A stretch of DNA of 64,000 nt, taken from positions 434,001 through 498,000 of the forward strand of contig CAVSFF010000009.1 of assembly GCA_963727285.1 (NCBI GenBank), in the 5' to 3' direction. The translations under genes were made by a program, and so were the position numbers. The notes under the pieces were generated by a model. That model saw nothing but the letters and a program-made list of their open reading frames with translations. It did no database searches and was not told the DNA's origin. This DNA is from CAITWD01 sp963727285. Its GTDB lineage: Bacteria; Actinomycetota; Thermoleophilia; Miltoncostaeales; Miltoncostaeaceae. Shown here one piece after another: positions 1 through 8,503 of the stretch (positions within the stretch are counted from its first letter, which is position 1; every line of letters starts with the position of its first letter).

Positions 1-1481
1 GCCGTCGATGACGACGAGGGCCGGGCAGGCGCCGAACGAGAGGTCGTCGTCGGGCTCCCGCAGACGGACGAAGCGGCGGCGAAGCGCCTCCTGCATCCGG
101 GCGAAGTCGTTCTGCCCCCCGTCGAAGCGCATGGTGAAGTGCCGGTAGTGCGACTTGCTCGGCGCTCCCCCCTCGAACACCACCATCGACGCCACGGCGT
201 ATGAGTCGCCCAGATTGGAGATGTCGTAGCACTCGATGCGGATCGGCGGGCCGTCCAACGCCGAGTGCCGCCTGCAGTTCCGCGAGCGCCTCGCGACGGC
301 GCTCGCGGTTGCGCTCGTGGCGCCGACGCTCCTGGTCGACCGCCAGCTCGGCGTTGCGTTGCGCCATGACCGCCAGGCGATCCCGGTCGCCGCGCCCGGT
401 CCGGACGTCGGTGCGCGCCCCGCGGCGCTCGGTCAGCAGCGCCGACAGCGTCGGAAGGGCGCCGATTGCCCGCGGAACGATCACGACCGGCGGGATCGCC
501 ATGGCCATCGCGTAGTACTCGATCGCGAACCCTTCGAGCACCGTTGCCGGATCCTCGTCCCCGACGGCTTCGAGAAAGAACGAGTGACGGTCGTTGAGCA
601 CGCCGTCACGGACCTGCATGACCTGGACATTGGCGACATCCCCGGTGATCGCGACCCCGAGGACGTCGAGGGTGCCGAGCTGGTCGGTGGCCGCGACCTG
701 GCGCTCCATCAGGTGCCGCACCGCCCCGAGGCGGTCCCGAAACACCGCCGCCTGCTCATACTGCTGCGCACCGGCGGCCGCGCGCATCTGGGCTTCGAGC
801 TCGTCTTCGAGACCGCGGTACCGGCCCGACAGGAACGCGATCGTCTGGTCGATCAGCGCACGGTAGTCCTCGCGCGAGATGTAGCCGACGCAGGGTGCCA
901 GGCATCGCTTGATGTGGTAATCGAGGCACGGAACCCCGGACGGCCGCCCCGGCTCCGGCCCCTCGCAGGGCCGGCTCGGAAAGATCCTGCCGATCAGCGA
1001 CAGGGTTTCGCGCACTTTCGAGGCACTGCTGAACGGCCCGAAATACAGCCGCTCGCGCTTGTGCTGCTCACGGGTGAAGTAGACCCGCGGGTATTCCTCG
1101 TCAAGACTGATCGCGATGTACGGATAGCTCTTGTCGTCGCGCAGCTTGACGTTGAACGGCGGGCGGTGGCGCTTGACGAGATTCGCCTCGAGGATCAGCG
1201 CCTCGGCCTCGGTCGCGGTCACGATCGTCTCGAGACGGGTGATCCGGGAGACCATGTCGTCGATCTTCGGATGCTGTCCGGAACGCGCGGTCATCGGATC
1301 GGGCGCGTCGGCGTCTCTCGGGTGCGGTCAGCGGGGCCTGGAAGTAGCTGAGCACGCGCCGCCTGAGCGACTTGGCCTTACCGACGTACAGCACGCGGTC
1401 GTCGGCGTCGCGGTAGACGTACACCCCGGGGGCATCGGGCACCGCGCCGAGCTGCTCGCGCAGAAGGGTGATCTCAGCCAT
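1..1481 (-). CDS. uvrC: UvrC, excinuclease ABC subunit C (partial, two apparent frameshifts)
   Basis: Nucleotide excision repair endonuclease that makes the dual incision with UvrB. Reading from the ATG at 1481, the GIY-YIG domain begins with PDAPGVYVYRD and VLYVGKAKSLRRRV. After SYFQAPLTAP the frame is lost, but the family sequence resumes one base later (EALILEANLVKRHRPPFNVK, then RLYFGPF). A UVR-type segment follows (QQYEQAAVFRDRL). A second one-base slip near 255-256 is needed to enter IRIECYDISN and VVIDG of the C-terminal endonuclease domain, where the window ends. Both slips need one base removed (GGG at 1320-1322, CC at 255-256), so sequencing error is more likely than a pseudogene. 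The downstream end lies outside the window. Confidence 0.9.
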
Positions 1482-1519
1482 CGTCGTACCTAGGGTAGTC
1501 CACGCCCGGCCGCCGGGAC

Positions 1520-2992
1520 TCAGGTGTCGGTCGCCGGCTGTCGCGCGGACACGACGGCGACCACGTTCGCACCTGCCGCGCCGCGGGTCATCGAGACCAG
1601 CGCGCCGACGACGGCGATCGCCGCGCCCACTCCCATCGCGACGCGGTACCCGTCCAGGTAGTCCTGGGCCGACGTGCCCGACACCGAACCGCCGAGCAGA
1701 ACGCGCCCGCCCGCAGCGCCCAGGTACGCCGCGGTGATCGCGCCGAGCACCGCGATCGACATCGACTGGCCAAGGCTGCGCATCGTCGTCAGGACACCCG
1801 CGGCCACGCCCAGGGACGCATTCGGCGTGGCGTTCATCGCCGCGGAGGTGTTCGGCGAGCTGAACATGGCCATTCCGAGACCGATCGCGATCAGCGCAGG
1901 GAACACGTGCACCAACGGCATGCCGTCCGGGACCATGGCCAGCAGTCCGAGGCCGGCGGCGACCAGGACCATCCCGCCGGTACACAAGAACCGCGATCCA
2001 ATCCGGTCCGAGAGGCGCCCGGCAAACGGCGAGAGCGCCACCATCACCGCCGGCTGGACGATCAAGATCGCCCCCGTCTGAACCGGGCTCATTCCCGCCG
2101 AGACCTGCAGGGCGATCGCCGTCAGCGCGATCGATGCGAACATCGCGGTGTAGTTCAGGAGCGCGGCCGCGTTGGCCGCGGCAAAGACGCGGTTATGGCG
2201 AAACAGCGACAAGTCGAGCAGCGGATCGGCGATGTGGAGCTCGGCGACGATGAAACCGACGAGCGCGACTACGGCGATTGCAGACAGCGTCAGGACCCGC
2301 GCGCTCGACCAGCCCCACGGTGCACCGAAGGTCAGCGCAGTCAGCAGGCACCCCAACCCGACCGCCAGCAGCGCCGCGCCGACCAGATCGATCGCAACGC
2401 GTCCGGTGCGACGCGCCGGATCGAACAATGGCCGGGCGACGGCGAGGGTGACGATGGCGACCGGCACGTTGACGAAGAACACCCAGCGCCAACCGAGGCT
2501 CGACACCAGCACGCCACCGATCAGCGGACCGGTCGACAGCCCCAGGTAGACGGCGGTGACGTTGATGCCGATGGCGCGCCCCCGCTCCCCGGGCGGGAAG
2601 ACCGTGCTGACCAGGGCCGTGGCGGTACCGGTGAGCATCCCGGCACCGATGCCCTGCAGCGACCTGGCGACCAGCAGCCATGAGGCGTCGAAGCTGGCCC
2701 CGGTCAGCAGCGAGGTGATCGCAAAGATCGTCACCCCGGTGCGCCACACACGAAGACGCCCCAGCTGGTCGGCGACGCGGCCGGACGGGACCAGCATCAG
2801 GGTGTAGGTGAGCAGGTAACCGGCCTGGACCCAGAGCGCCTCGGAGAAGCTCAGGTGCACCTCGCGACCCATGTCGGGCAGGGCCACCGACACGGCACTG
2901 AAGTCGAGCGGCGACATGAACGCACCGACGCATGTGACCCACAGGACCAGCCAGCGCCGGTCGATGATCGATTGGCTGGCGGGGCCGGTCAT
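1520..2992 (-). CDS. MFS drug:proton antiporter, DHA2 (EmrB/QacA) family
   Basis: Predicted 14-helix inner-membrane exporter of 490 residues, the usual length for DHA2 transporters. The loop 2-3 motif A is GRVADQLGRLR (about residues 71-81), and an antiporter-type motif C, GLSTGPLIGG, lies near residue 155, as expected for proton-coupled efflux. The N-terminus has the family pattern SPLDFSAVSVALPDMG. It sits upstream of uvrC on the same strand with a gap of 38 bases. The substrate cannot be read from sequence; multidrug export is the family norm. Confidence 0.85.
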   Translation of the reverse strand: MTGPASQSIIDRRWLVLWVTCVGAFMSPLDFSAVSVALPDMGREVHLSFSEALWVQAGYLLTYTLMLVPSGRVADQLGRLRVWRTGVTIFAITSLLTGASFDASWLLVARSLQGIGAGMLTGTATALVSTVFPPGERGRAIGINVTAVYLGLSTGPLIGGVLVSSLGWRWVFFVNVPVAIVTLAVARPLFDPARRTGRVAIDLVGAALLAVGLGCLLTALTFGAPWGWSSARVLTLSAIAVVALVGFIVAELHIADPLLDLSLFRHNRVFAAANAAALLNYTAMFASIALTAIALQVSAGMSPVQTGAILIVQPAVMVALSPFAGRLSDRIGSRFLCTGGMVLVAAGLGLLAMVPDGMPLVHVFPALIAIGLGMAMFSSPNTSAAMNATPNASLGVAAGVLTTMRSLGQSMSIAVLGAITAAYLGAAGGRVLLGGSVSGTSAQDYLDGYRVAMGVGAAIAVVGALVSMTRGAAGANVVAVVSARQPATDT

Positions 2993-3138
2993 GGTCGTTC
3001 GCAGGCGATCGTCACCACGTCATTGTGCAACGAACGACGGAGCACCGCCCGCGCGCGCGCGCCCGACGATGCACGAACACATGTTCCGTCCGAGGCCGCG
3101 GCTAGCCTGAAATGCCCGCCCGCAGACCGGAGGTCACC

Positions 3139-3417
3139 ATGCCCGTCGATCACCATCCGTCCCGCCGCCGGCTTCGCGCCTGCGTCGAGGAACTCGTCGC
3201 CGCCGCCCCGGCGGGGATCACGACCGGACGCCTCCGCGACGAGGTCAGCCGGCGCGTCCACCCGACCGGCGGACCGACCCGCGTCCCGGTTTCGATCCTG
3301 CCGATCCTCGGCCAGCTGCTGGTCGAAGGCCGGATCGACGAACGCGACGGCGTGTGGATGACACACGCGCAGTCGTCGGCGATATCGCAGCCCCTGCACC
3401 GGCGCCAGGCCGCCTGA
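3139..3417 (+). CDS. small hypothetical protein, possible winged-helix fold
   Basis: A 92-residue basic protein. The start is set by a good ribosome binding site, GGAGGT at 3129-3134, five bases before the ATG at 3139. The core (EELVAAAPAGITTGRLRDEV, then LPILGQLLVEGRIDERDGVW) resembles the helix-turn-helix plus wing layout of small DNA-binding or SelB-like modules, but no family is recognised. It is convergent with the membrane protein gene ending at 3433. It may be a small regulator; that is inference from the pattern only. Confidence 0.5.
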   Translation: MPVDHHPSRRRLRACVEELVAAAPAGITTGRLRDEVSRRVHPTGGPTRVPVSILPILGQLLVEGRIDERDGVWMTHAQSSAISQPLHRRQAA

Positions 3418-3432
3418 CGCGCCGCGCTCGCG

Positions 3433-3804
3433 TCAGCGAAAGCGGCGGCTCTCCCGGATGATCCAGATGATCACGACCGCCAGGACGGCGATCAGGGCGA
3501 GCACGCCGAGTGACGTGATGATCGGGGCCAGCAGCGGGAACCCGAACAGCACCAGCGCGGCGATCCCGATCCCGCAGGCGATGACGACCTTGCGCTGCCA
3601 CGACGGAATCACGTACCACGCCAGCTCGTTGGCCCGAAAGTACTGATAGGCGAACACCACGATCGCCACCAGGAACAGGACCGTGATGATGCGATTGAGC
3701 GAAAACGCCACCGCGAGAAAGGTCCGCTGGGAGACAAACACCAGGCCGGCCAGCGCCAGCATGATCACGAGATTGCGGATTCCGGTGCGGCTCATCGACA
3801 GCAT
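3433..3804 (-). CDS. small integral membrane protein
   Basis: About 123 residues with four hydrophobic segments (around 10-30, 36-54, 68-88 and 92-112) and basic loops, ending in the positively charged tail RESRRFR. No catalytic motif or known family is recognised. An alternative start at the third codon pair (MSRTG) is possible. It follows the Cys-rich gene and thrS on the same strand. Probably a membrane protein of unknown function. Confidence 0.6.
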   Translation of the reverse strand: MLSMSRTGIRNLVIMLALAGLVFVSQRTFLAVAFSLNRIITVLFLVAIVVFAYQYFRANELAWYVIPSWQRKVVIACGIGIAALVLFGFPLLAPIITSLGVLALIAVLAVVIIWIIRESRRFR

Positions 3805-3834
3805 GCTATCGGCGGTCCCGTCGCGGGGAGCGGA

Positions 3835-3978
3835 TCAGCGGGCATCAAACGCGGCGCAGCGCAGCACGGGCATCGGCGGGTATTTCGGCATCCGCGGGTT
3901 CTGCTCATGGACCCGGCACCGGGAGTAGAGCGCGCCACGCGCCGGGACGAGCTGCTGATAGCGACACCTGTCGCACAA
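3835..3978 (-). CDS. very small Cys-rich protein, probable zinc-binding
   Basis: A short open frame directly behind thrS on the same strand. From a TTG at 3978 it reads LCDRCRYQQLVP, then LYSRCRVHEQNPRMPKYP and PVLRCAAFDAR, then stop. The spacing of four cysteines (CxxC, later C and C) and the tail motif PKYPPMPVLRC match a widespread family of roughly 50-residue actinobacterial proteins of unknown function that I recall. The frame stays open upstream into the thrS stop codon without an ATG or GTG, so the exact start is uncertain. The cysteines suggest a structural zinc site; the role is unknown. Confidence 0.6.
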   Translation of the reverse strand: MCDRCRYQQLVPARGALYSRCRVHEQNPRMPKYPPMPVLRCAAFDAR

Positions 3979-4022
3979 CCCGCGTCCCCGCCGCCCGGAC
4001 GGCTCGGGAAACTGCGACGTCG

Positions 4023-5939
4023 TCAGCCGACCGTCCCGACGATGTCGCGTGCCAGCAGCGCCGCCGCGATCTCGGTGACGGGCAGATCGCCGATCTCGTC
4101 CCCGTGCCGGGCGCGCACCGACGCGGTACGCGACTCCACCTCGCGGTCGCCGACGATCAGCAGATACGGCACCTTGTGCAGTTCACCGTCGCGGATCCGG
4201 CGTCCCATGGACTCGGCACGAGAGTCCGTGTCGGCCCGCAGACCCTCGGCCCGCAAGAGATCGCGGATCTCGTCGGCGTACTCGCGGTGGCGGTCGGCGA
4301 CGGGCACGATACGCACCTGCTCCGGGGCGAGCCAGAACGGGAAGTCGCCCCCGGTGTCCTCGATCAGAATTCCGAGGAAGCGTTCGATCGATCCCAGGAT
4401 TGCGCGGTGGATGATGACGGGTCGCTCTTCGCTGTCCGTCTCGGAGGTATAGGTCAGGTCGAAGGCCTCGGGCATGGAAAAGTCGAGCTGGCACGTGCCC
4501 AGCTGCCATGACCTGCCCATCGAGTCGGTGACCTGGAAGTCGATCTTCGGTCCGTAGAACGCGCCGTCGCCCGGATTGAGTTCGTAGTCGCGACCCTCCA
4601 GCGCCTGCGCGAGCGCCGCCTCGGCGCGATCCCACATCTCGATCGTCCCGGCCGCCTTGGCCGGACGCGTCGAGAGCTTGGTCTTGACCTGATCGAATCC
4701 GAATCGTCCGTAGAACCGATCGATGAACTCGATCACGGTGCGGACCTCGTCGTGCACCTGGTCGAGACGGCAGAAGATGTGCGCATCGTCCTGGGTGAAG
4801 GCGCGCACGCGGAAGAGCCCGTGCAGCACGCCCGACAGCTCATGGCGGTGGACGTGCCCGAATTCCGCGAGGCGCAGCGGCAGCTCGCGATAGCTCCGCC
4901 GCCGGCTCCGGAAGACCAGGCACGCTCCGGGGCAGTTCATCGGTTTGACCGCGAAGCCCTGCTCGTCGACCTGGGTGAAGTACATGTTCTCGTGGTAGTG
5001 ATCCCAGTGGCCGCTGCTCTTCCAGAGCTCCTCGCTGAGGATCATCGGCGTCCGGATCTCCTGGTACCCGAGCCGATCGAGCTCCTGGCGCACCGCGGCC
5101 TGGATTTCGTTGACGACGATCATCCCCTTGGGCAGGTAGAACGGGAACCCGGGACCGGCGTCGTCGAAGTGAAACAGCTCGAGGTCGCGCCCCAGGCGGC
5201 GATGATCACGGGCCTTGGCCAGCTCGACGCGGGCCAGGTACTCGTCCAACTCGGTCTGGGTCGGAAAGGCGGTCGCATAGAGGCGCGTCAACATCGGGTT
5301 CGTGCTCTCACCGCGCCAGTAGGCGCCGGCGACCGACAGCAGCTTGAACGCCCCGATGCGCCCGGTGTCGTGCAGGTGGGGCCCCTGACAGAGGTCGATG
5401 AACCCGTTCTGCTGATAGATCGACACGTCGGTCTCGCCCCGCCCCGCCAGGAAGTCGACCTGATCGACCTTGTACCCCTGGTCGCGCGCGGCGAAGAACT
5501 CCCGCGCGGCCGCGACGTCAAGCACCGACCGCTCCAGTGCGGCACGGTTCTTGACGATCTTGCGCATCGCGGTCTCGATCGCCGGGAAGTCCTCCTCGGA
5601 GAGGGCCCGCGGCAGCTCGAAGTCGTAGTAGAAGCCGTCCTCGATGGGCGGTCCGAATCCGAAGCGGGTCCCCGGGAACAGTTCTTGGACGGCCTCGGCC
5701 AGCACATGCGCCGCCGTGTGTCGCAGGACATAGAGGTAGTCGTCACCGCTCTTGGAGGTCACAATCGCGAGGTCGGCACCGTCGGGGAGCACGCGGGCGA
5801 GGTCGCGGATCTCGCCGTCGACTTTGACGGCGAGCGCGGCCTTCGCGAGCCCCGGGCCGATCGCGGCGGCGGCATCGTGGCCGGTGGCGCCGTCCTCGAG
5901 CTGCAGCGGCGTTCCGTCGGGCAGGGTTACGGTGATCAC
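4023..5939 (-). CDS. thrS: threonyl-tRNA synthetase
   Basis: Charges tRNA-Thr in the cytoplasm (class II aminoacyl-tRNA synthetase). The GTG at 5939 gives 638 residues, close to the family norm, and starts exactly at the TGS domain (VITVTLPDGTPLQLEDG). The frame stays open further upstream but lacks family sequence and overlaps the divergent gene at 6001. The editing domain is followed by the catalytic core with zinc ligands in MNCPG, QDDAHIFC and IIHRAILGS, motif 2 around FRVRAFTQDD, and a C-terminal anticodon-binding domain (QVRIVPVADRHREYADE). The small Cys-rich gene follows immediately. Confidence 0.95.
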   Translation of the reverse strand: MITVTLPDGTPLQLEDGATGHDAAAAIGPGLAKAALAVKVDGEIRDLARVLPDGADLAIVTSKSGDDYLYVLRHTAAHVLAEAVQELFPGTRFGFGPPIEDGFYYDFELPRALSEEDFPAIETAMRKIVKNRAALERSVLDVAAAREFFAARDQGYKVDQVDFLAGRGETDVSIYQQNGFIDLCQGPHLHDTGRIGAFKLLSVAGAYWRGESTNPMLTRLYATAFPTQTELDEYLARVELAKARDHRRLGRDLELFHFDDAGPGFPFYLPKGMIVVNEIQAAVRQELDRLGYQEIRTPMILSEELWKSSGHWDHYHENMYFTQVDEQGFAVKPMNCPGACLVFRSRRRSYRELPLRLAEFGHVHRHELSGVLHGLFRVRAFTQDDAHIFCRLDQVHDEVRTVIEFIDRFYGRFGFDQVKTKLSTRPAKAAGTIEMWDRAEAALAQALEGRDYELNPGDGAFYGPKIDFQVTDSMGRSWQLGTCQLDFSMPEAFDLTYTSETDSEERPVIIHRAILGSIERFLGILIEDTGGDFPFWLAPEQVRIVPVADRHREYADEIRDLLRAEGLRADTDSRAESMGRRIRDGELHKVPYLLIVGDREVESRTASVRARHGDEIGDLPVTEIAAALLARDIVGTVG

Positions 5940-6000
5940 GGTGGTGGATGGTAGCAACGCGGACCGTGCACCCTCGGGCAAAACCGGGAATGATAGGGCC

Positions 6001-7083
6001 ATGGCCCGCCTGCATACGCCGCTGTGCGATCTGCTGGGAATCCGCACCCCGATCCTGTTGGCCGGAATGGCCGCCGGACCGTGCACGCCCGAACTCGTCG
6101 CCGCAGTCAGCGGCGCGGGTGGTCTGGGCGTCTTCGGCGCGACCGGCATGAGCACGGATGCGTTGGTCGCCGACATCGCCCGGGCACGGGCCCTCGGCGC
6201 CGATGCCATCGGGGTCAACGTGCAAATCGCCCGCGCCAACGCGCCACGGACCGAGGCGTCGGCCCTCACCGCGGCCCTGGCCGACGTGCGTACGGCGCTC
6301 GGGCTCCCGACCTCGCCGCCGGACACCCCGGCCCCGCCGACGCCTGCGAGCCCCCGGGACCTGGTGGCCGCGGCGCTCGCGGCCGGCGCGACGGTGGTCG
6401 CGACCGGCCTCGGCGACCCGGCGGAGATCGCCGACCTGGCCGCGGCCGCCGGCGTCCCGGTGCTGGCGATGGTCGCGTCCGTGGACGAGGCCCGGCGCGC
6501 CGTCGAGTCCGGCGCGGCCGCCATCATCGCGCAGGGTGCCGAGGCGGGCGGGCACCGGGCGTCGTTTGATGTCCCCGCCGACGGGCGCGTCCCGTTGGTG
6601 GGCACGATGGCGTTGGTGCCCCAGGTCGTCGATGCCGTGACCGTGCCGGTGATCGCCTCCGGCGGGATCATGGACGGCCGCGGACTGGCGGCGGCGCTCG
6701 CGCTCGGCGCCCAGGGGGTTTCGCTGGGAACACGGTTCCTGCTCGCCACGGAAAGCGCGGCATCGGCAACCTATCGCCGGCGCCTGGCGGGGCTTCCCGA
6801 GACGGGCACGGTCGTCACCGACGCCGTCACCGGACGCCCGGCCCGGTGGGTGCGCAATACCCTGACCGAGACGCTCGAACACGGGCCCGGCCATATCGGG
6901 TGGGGACCGCAACGGCGGGCCCTCGACGACATTCGCCGCGCGGCAAACGAGCGCGACGCGCCGGAGTATCTGCCGATGCTTGCCGGACAGGGAGCGGGGC
7001 TCGCGCGGGAGCGGCCGGCCGCGGAGATCGTTGCCGAGATCGCCGCCGATGCCGCCGCGGTGATCGACCGGCTCGGCGGCTAG
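6001..7083 (+). CDS. nitronate monooxygenase-like FMN oxidoreductase
   Basis: A 360-residue TIM-barrel flavoprotein of the NMO / 2-nitropropane dioxygenase family. N-terminal features are CDLLGIRTPILLAGMA and GAGGLGVFGATG. The FMN phosphate and active-site segment is AEAGGHR near residue 183, followed by ASGGIMDGRGLAAALALGAQ. The family oxidises alkyl nitronates such as propionate-3-nitronate; related enzymes reduce enoyl-ACP, so the substrate is uncertain. It starts 61 bases from the divergent thrS start and ends sharing a CTAG with the convergent thioesterase stop. Confidence 0.82.
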   Translation: MARLHTPLCDLLGIRTPILLAGMAAGPCTPELVAAVSGAGGLGVFGATGMSTDALVADIARARALGADAIGVNVQIARANAPRTEASALTAALADVRTALGLPTSPPDTPAPPTPASPRDLVAAALAAGATVVATGLGDPAEIADLAAAAGVPVLAMVASVDEARRAVESGAAAIIAQGAEAGGHRASFDVPADGRVPLVGTMALVPQVVDAVTVPVIASGGIMDGRGLAAALALGAQGVSLGTRFLLATESAASATYRRRLAGLPETGTVVTDAVTGRPARWVRNTLTETLEHGPGHIGWGPQRRALDDIRRAANERDAPEYLPMLAGQGAGLARERPAAEIVAEIAADAAAVIDRLGG

Positions 7084-7535
7084 CCGACCTGCAGCATCGG
7101 TCGCGGCGGCCCCGATGCATCCAAGAGCAACTGGGTGCATCGGAACAGCGCCACGGCCCGTCCGTCGTCGCGGTCCACCTCCGCGTCCCATACCTGCGTG
7201 GTGCGTCCGGAATGCACCAGGCGCGCCGTGCACCGGAGAATGCCCTCGGTGGGCGCCCCGACGAAATTGGTCTTGAGCTCGACCGTCGTAAACCCGGGAG
7301 CGTCATCGGGAAGGGTGAGCCAGCACCCGAATCCGCACGCCGTGTCGGCGAGCGCCACGATGCTGCCGCCGTGCAGGAAGCCGTTCGGCGCCATCAGGCG
7401 CGGCTCGACCCGCATCGTCGCGACGACGGTCGGCAGATCGTCGCCGTCCACATCGATGCCGAGCAGGCCGACGAGCCCGCCGGCCGCGGCGGCGCGGAGC
7501 GCCTCCAGGCGCGCCGTCCGGTCCGGTGCGCTCAC
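7080..7535 (-). CDS. PaaI-like hotdog-fold thioesterase
   Basis: A 151-residue acyl-CoA thioesterase of the PaaI/YdiI type. The signature segment is NGFLHGGSIVALADTACG, with later VELKTNFVGAPTEG and the tail WDAEVDRDDGRAVALFRCTQ. The GTG at 7535 overlaps the stop of the upstream SnoaL gene as GTGA, suggesting translational coupling; a GTG twelve bases upstream is a weaker choice. The substrate is unknown. The stop is shared in a CTAG with the convergent gene. Confidence 0.8.
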   Translation of the reverse strand: MSAPDRTARLEALRAAAAGGLVGLLGIDVDGDDLPTVVATMRVEPRLMAPNGFLHGGSIVALADTACGFGCWLTLPDDAPGFTTVELKTNFVGAPTEGILRCTARLVHSGRTTQVWDAEVDRDDGRAVALFRCTQLLLDASGPPRPMLQVG

Positions 7536-7879
7536 GGGGCCTCGCACACGAGGACGACGCGATCGCCACGGATCTCGACGACCAGCGCACCGGTCCCGCC
7601 GAGGTTGGCGTCCGCCCAGCGCACGACCGCGTGCGCGCCGTGCTGCTGCGGATCAGCCCAGAGGCGGCCGCGATCGTCGGCGAAGTAGCTGCGGGCGTGT
7701 GCCGCAGCGCCGTCGCCGGCGAGTGTGCCCTCGCCCGACAGCCAGACGGCGTCGTCGCGGAGCAGCGCCGCGAGCCCCGCCGGGTCGCGGTGCTCGAGAG
7801 CGTGCATCAGGGCGACGACGGTCGGGCGCGCCGCGGCGGCGCGCTCGGCATCGGTCGGATGTCGGCGATCAGTGGCCAC
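7532..7879 (-). CDS. SnoaL-like / NTF2-fold protein
   Basis: About 115 residues from a GTG at 7879 (VATDRRHPTDAERAAAARP). The core has the NTF2-like polyketide cyclase/isomerase pattern ALEHRDPAGLAALLRDDAVW, then a halfway Gly-rich turn, and ends in VVLVCEAP. The fold is shared by isomerases, dehydratases and non-enzymatic ligand binders, so no reaction is assigned. It is translationally coupled (GTGA) to the downstream thioesterase. Confidence 0.65.
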   Translation of the reverse strand: MATDRRHPTDAERAAAARPTVVALMHALEHRDPAGLAALLRDDAVWLSGEGTLAGDGAAAHARSYFADDRGRLWADPQQHGAHAVVRWADANLGGTGALVVEIRGDRVVLVCEAP

Positions 7880-7919
7880 GTGGGTTCTCCGGGGTCGGCA
7901 GGACGGGTGGCGGTCCGGT

Positions 7920-8390
7920 TCAGGCGATCCGGCGGTGCGGATGCCGGGCGGCGAGTTGGTCGATCTCGAGCGCCACGCTGACCGCGTCGGCCTTGGCGGT
8001 ACCTTCGGCGCGGTCAGCGACATGCCATGCCTCGCGGGACAGATATGCCAGACGTGCGGCGGTGTCGGGCAATTCCAGGCTCTGACGTGCCTGCGAGATC
8101 AGCGCGCGCAGGATCTCCTGGGTCTCATCCGGGCTCCAGTTTGCGGGCCGTCGCGGATCTTCCTTGTTCCGCGCGATGAGCCACCAGCAGAACATGATCA
8201 GGGGCAGTTTGGCGAGGACGACAAAGATGACCAGCCACGCGAGCTTGAGTCCGGCATTGCCGGAAAACAACGCCACGAACAGCATGAACCCCGTGCCGAA
8301 CATCGCGAAGAAGATCAGCACGGCAACCGTGACGGCCATGCGGCGGAGCCGAACGCGCCCGTTCGGCTGGAAGTAGAAGTTGTTCAGCAT
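7920..8390 (-). CDS. two-helix membrane protein with cytoplasmic tail
   Basis: 156 residues from the ATG at 8390 (MLNNFYFQPNGRVRLRR). Two transmembrane segments (about residues 20-42 and 50-72) are followed by a soluble helical tail of about 80 residues. No family is recognised. The frame extends upstream without sense. It lies before the SnoaL/thioesterase pair on the same strand with a 40-base gap. Confidence 0.6.
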   Translation of the reverse strand: MLNNFYFQPNGRVRLRRMAVTVAVLIFFAMFGTGFMLFVALFSGNAGLKLAWLVIFVVLAKLPLIMFCWWLIARNKEDPRRPANWSPDETQEILRALISQARQSLELPDTAARLAYLSREAWHVADRAEGTAKADAVSVALEIDQLAARHPHRRIA

Positions 8391-8503
8391 CCGTCCGGTA
8401 CCCGTGTCCGACCCGCAGTGCAGGCCGCGCTGGGCCGATCTTGCCACAGTCCGCGCAGTCGACGGACCCGACCCGTCGGCCCGTCACCCACTGCGTTCGC
8501 TGG

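Noticed and set aside
236..1351. Long plus-strand open frame opposite uvrC
   Set aside because: The minus strand encodes UvrC through the whole interval; the plus frame is an antisense by-product of GC-rich codon bias, with no family resemblance.
5940..6749. Upstream extension of the thrS frame on the minus strand
   Set aside because: Low-complexity Ala/Ser/Arg-rich translation without family match, antisense to the nitronate monooxygenase-like gene; ThrS homologs begin at the TGS domain (GTG at 5939).
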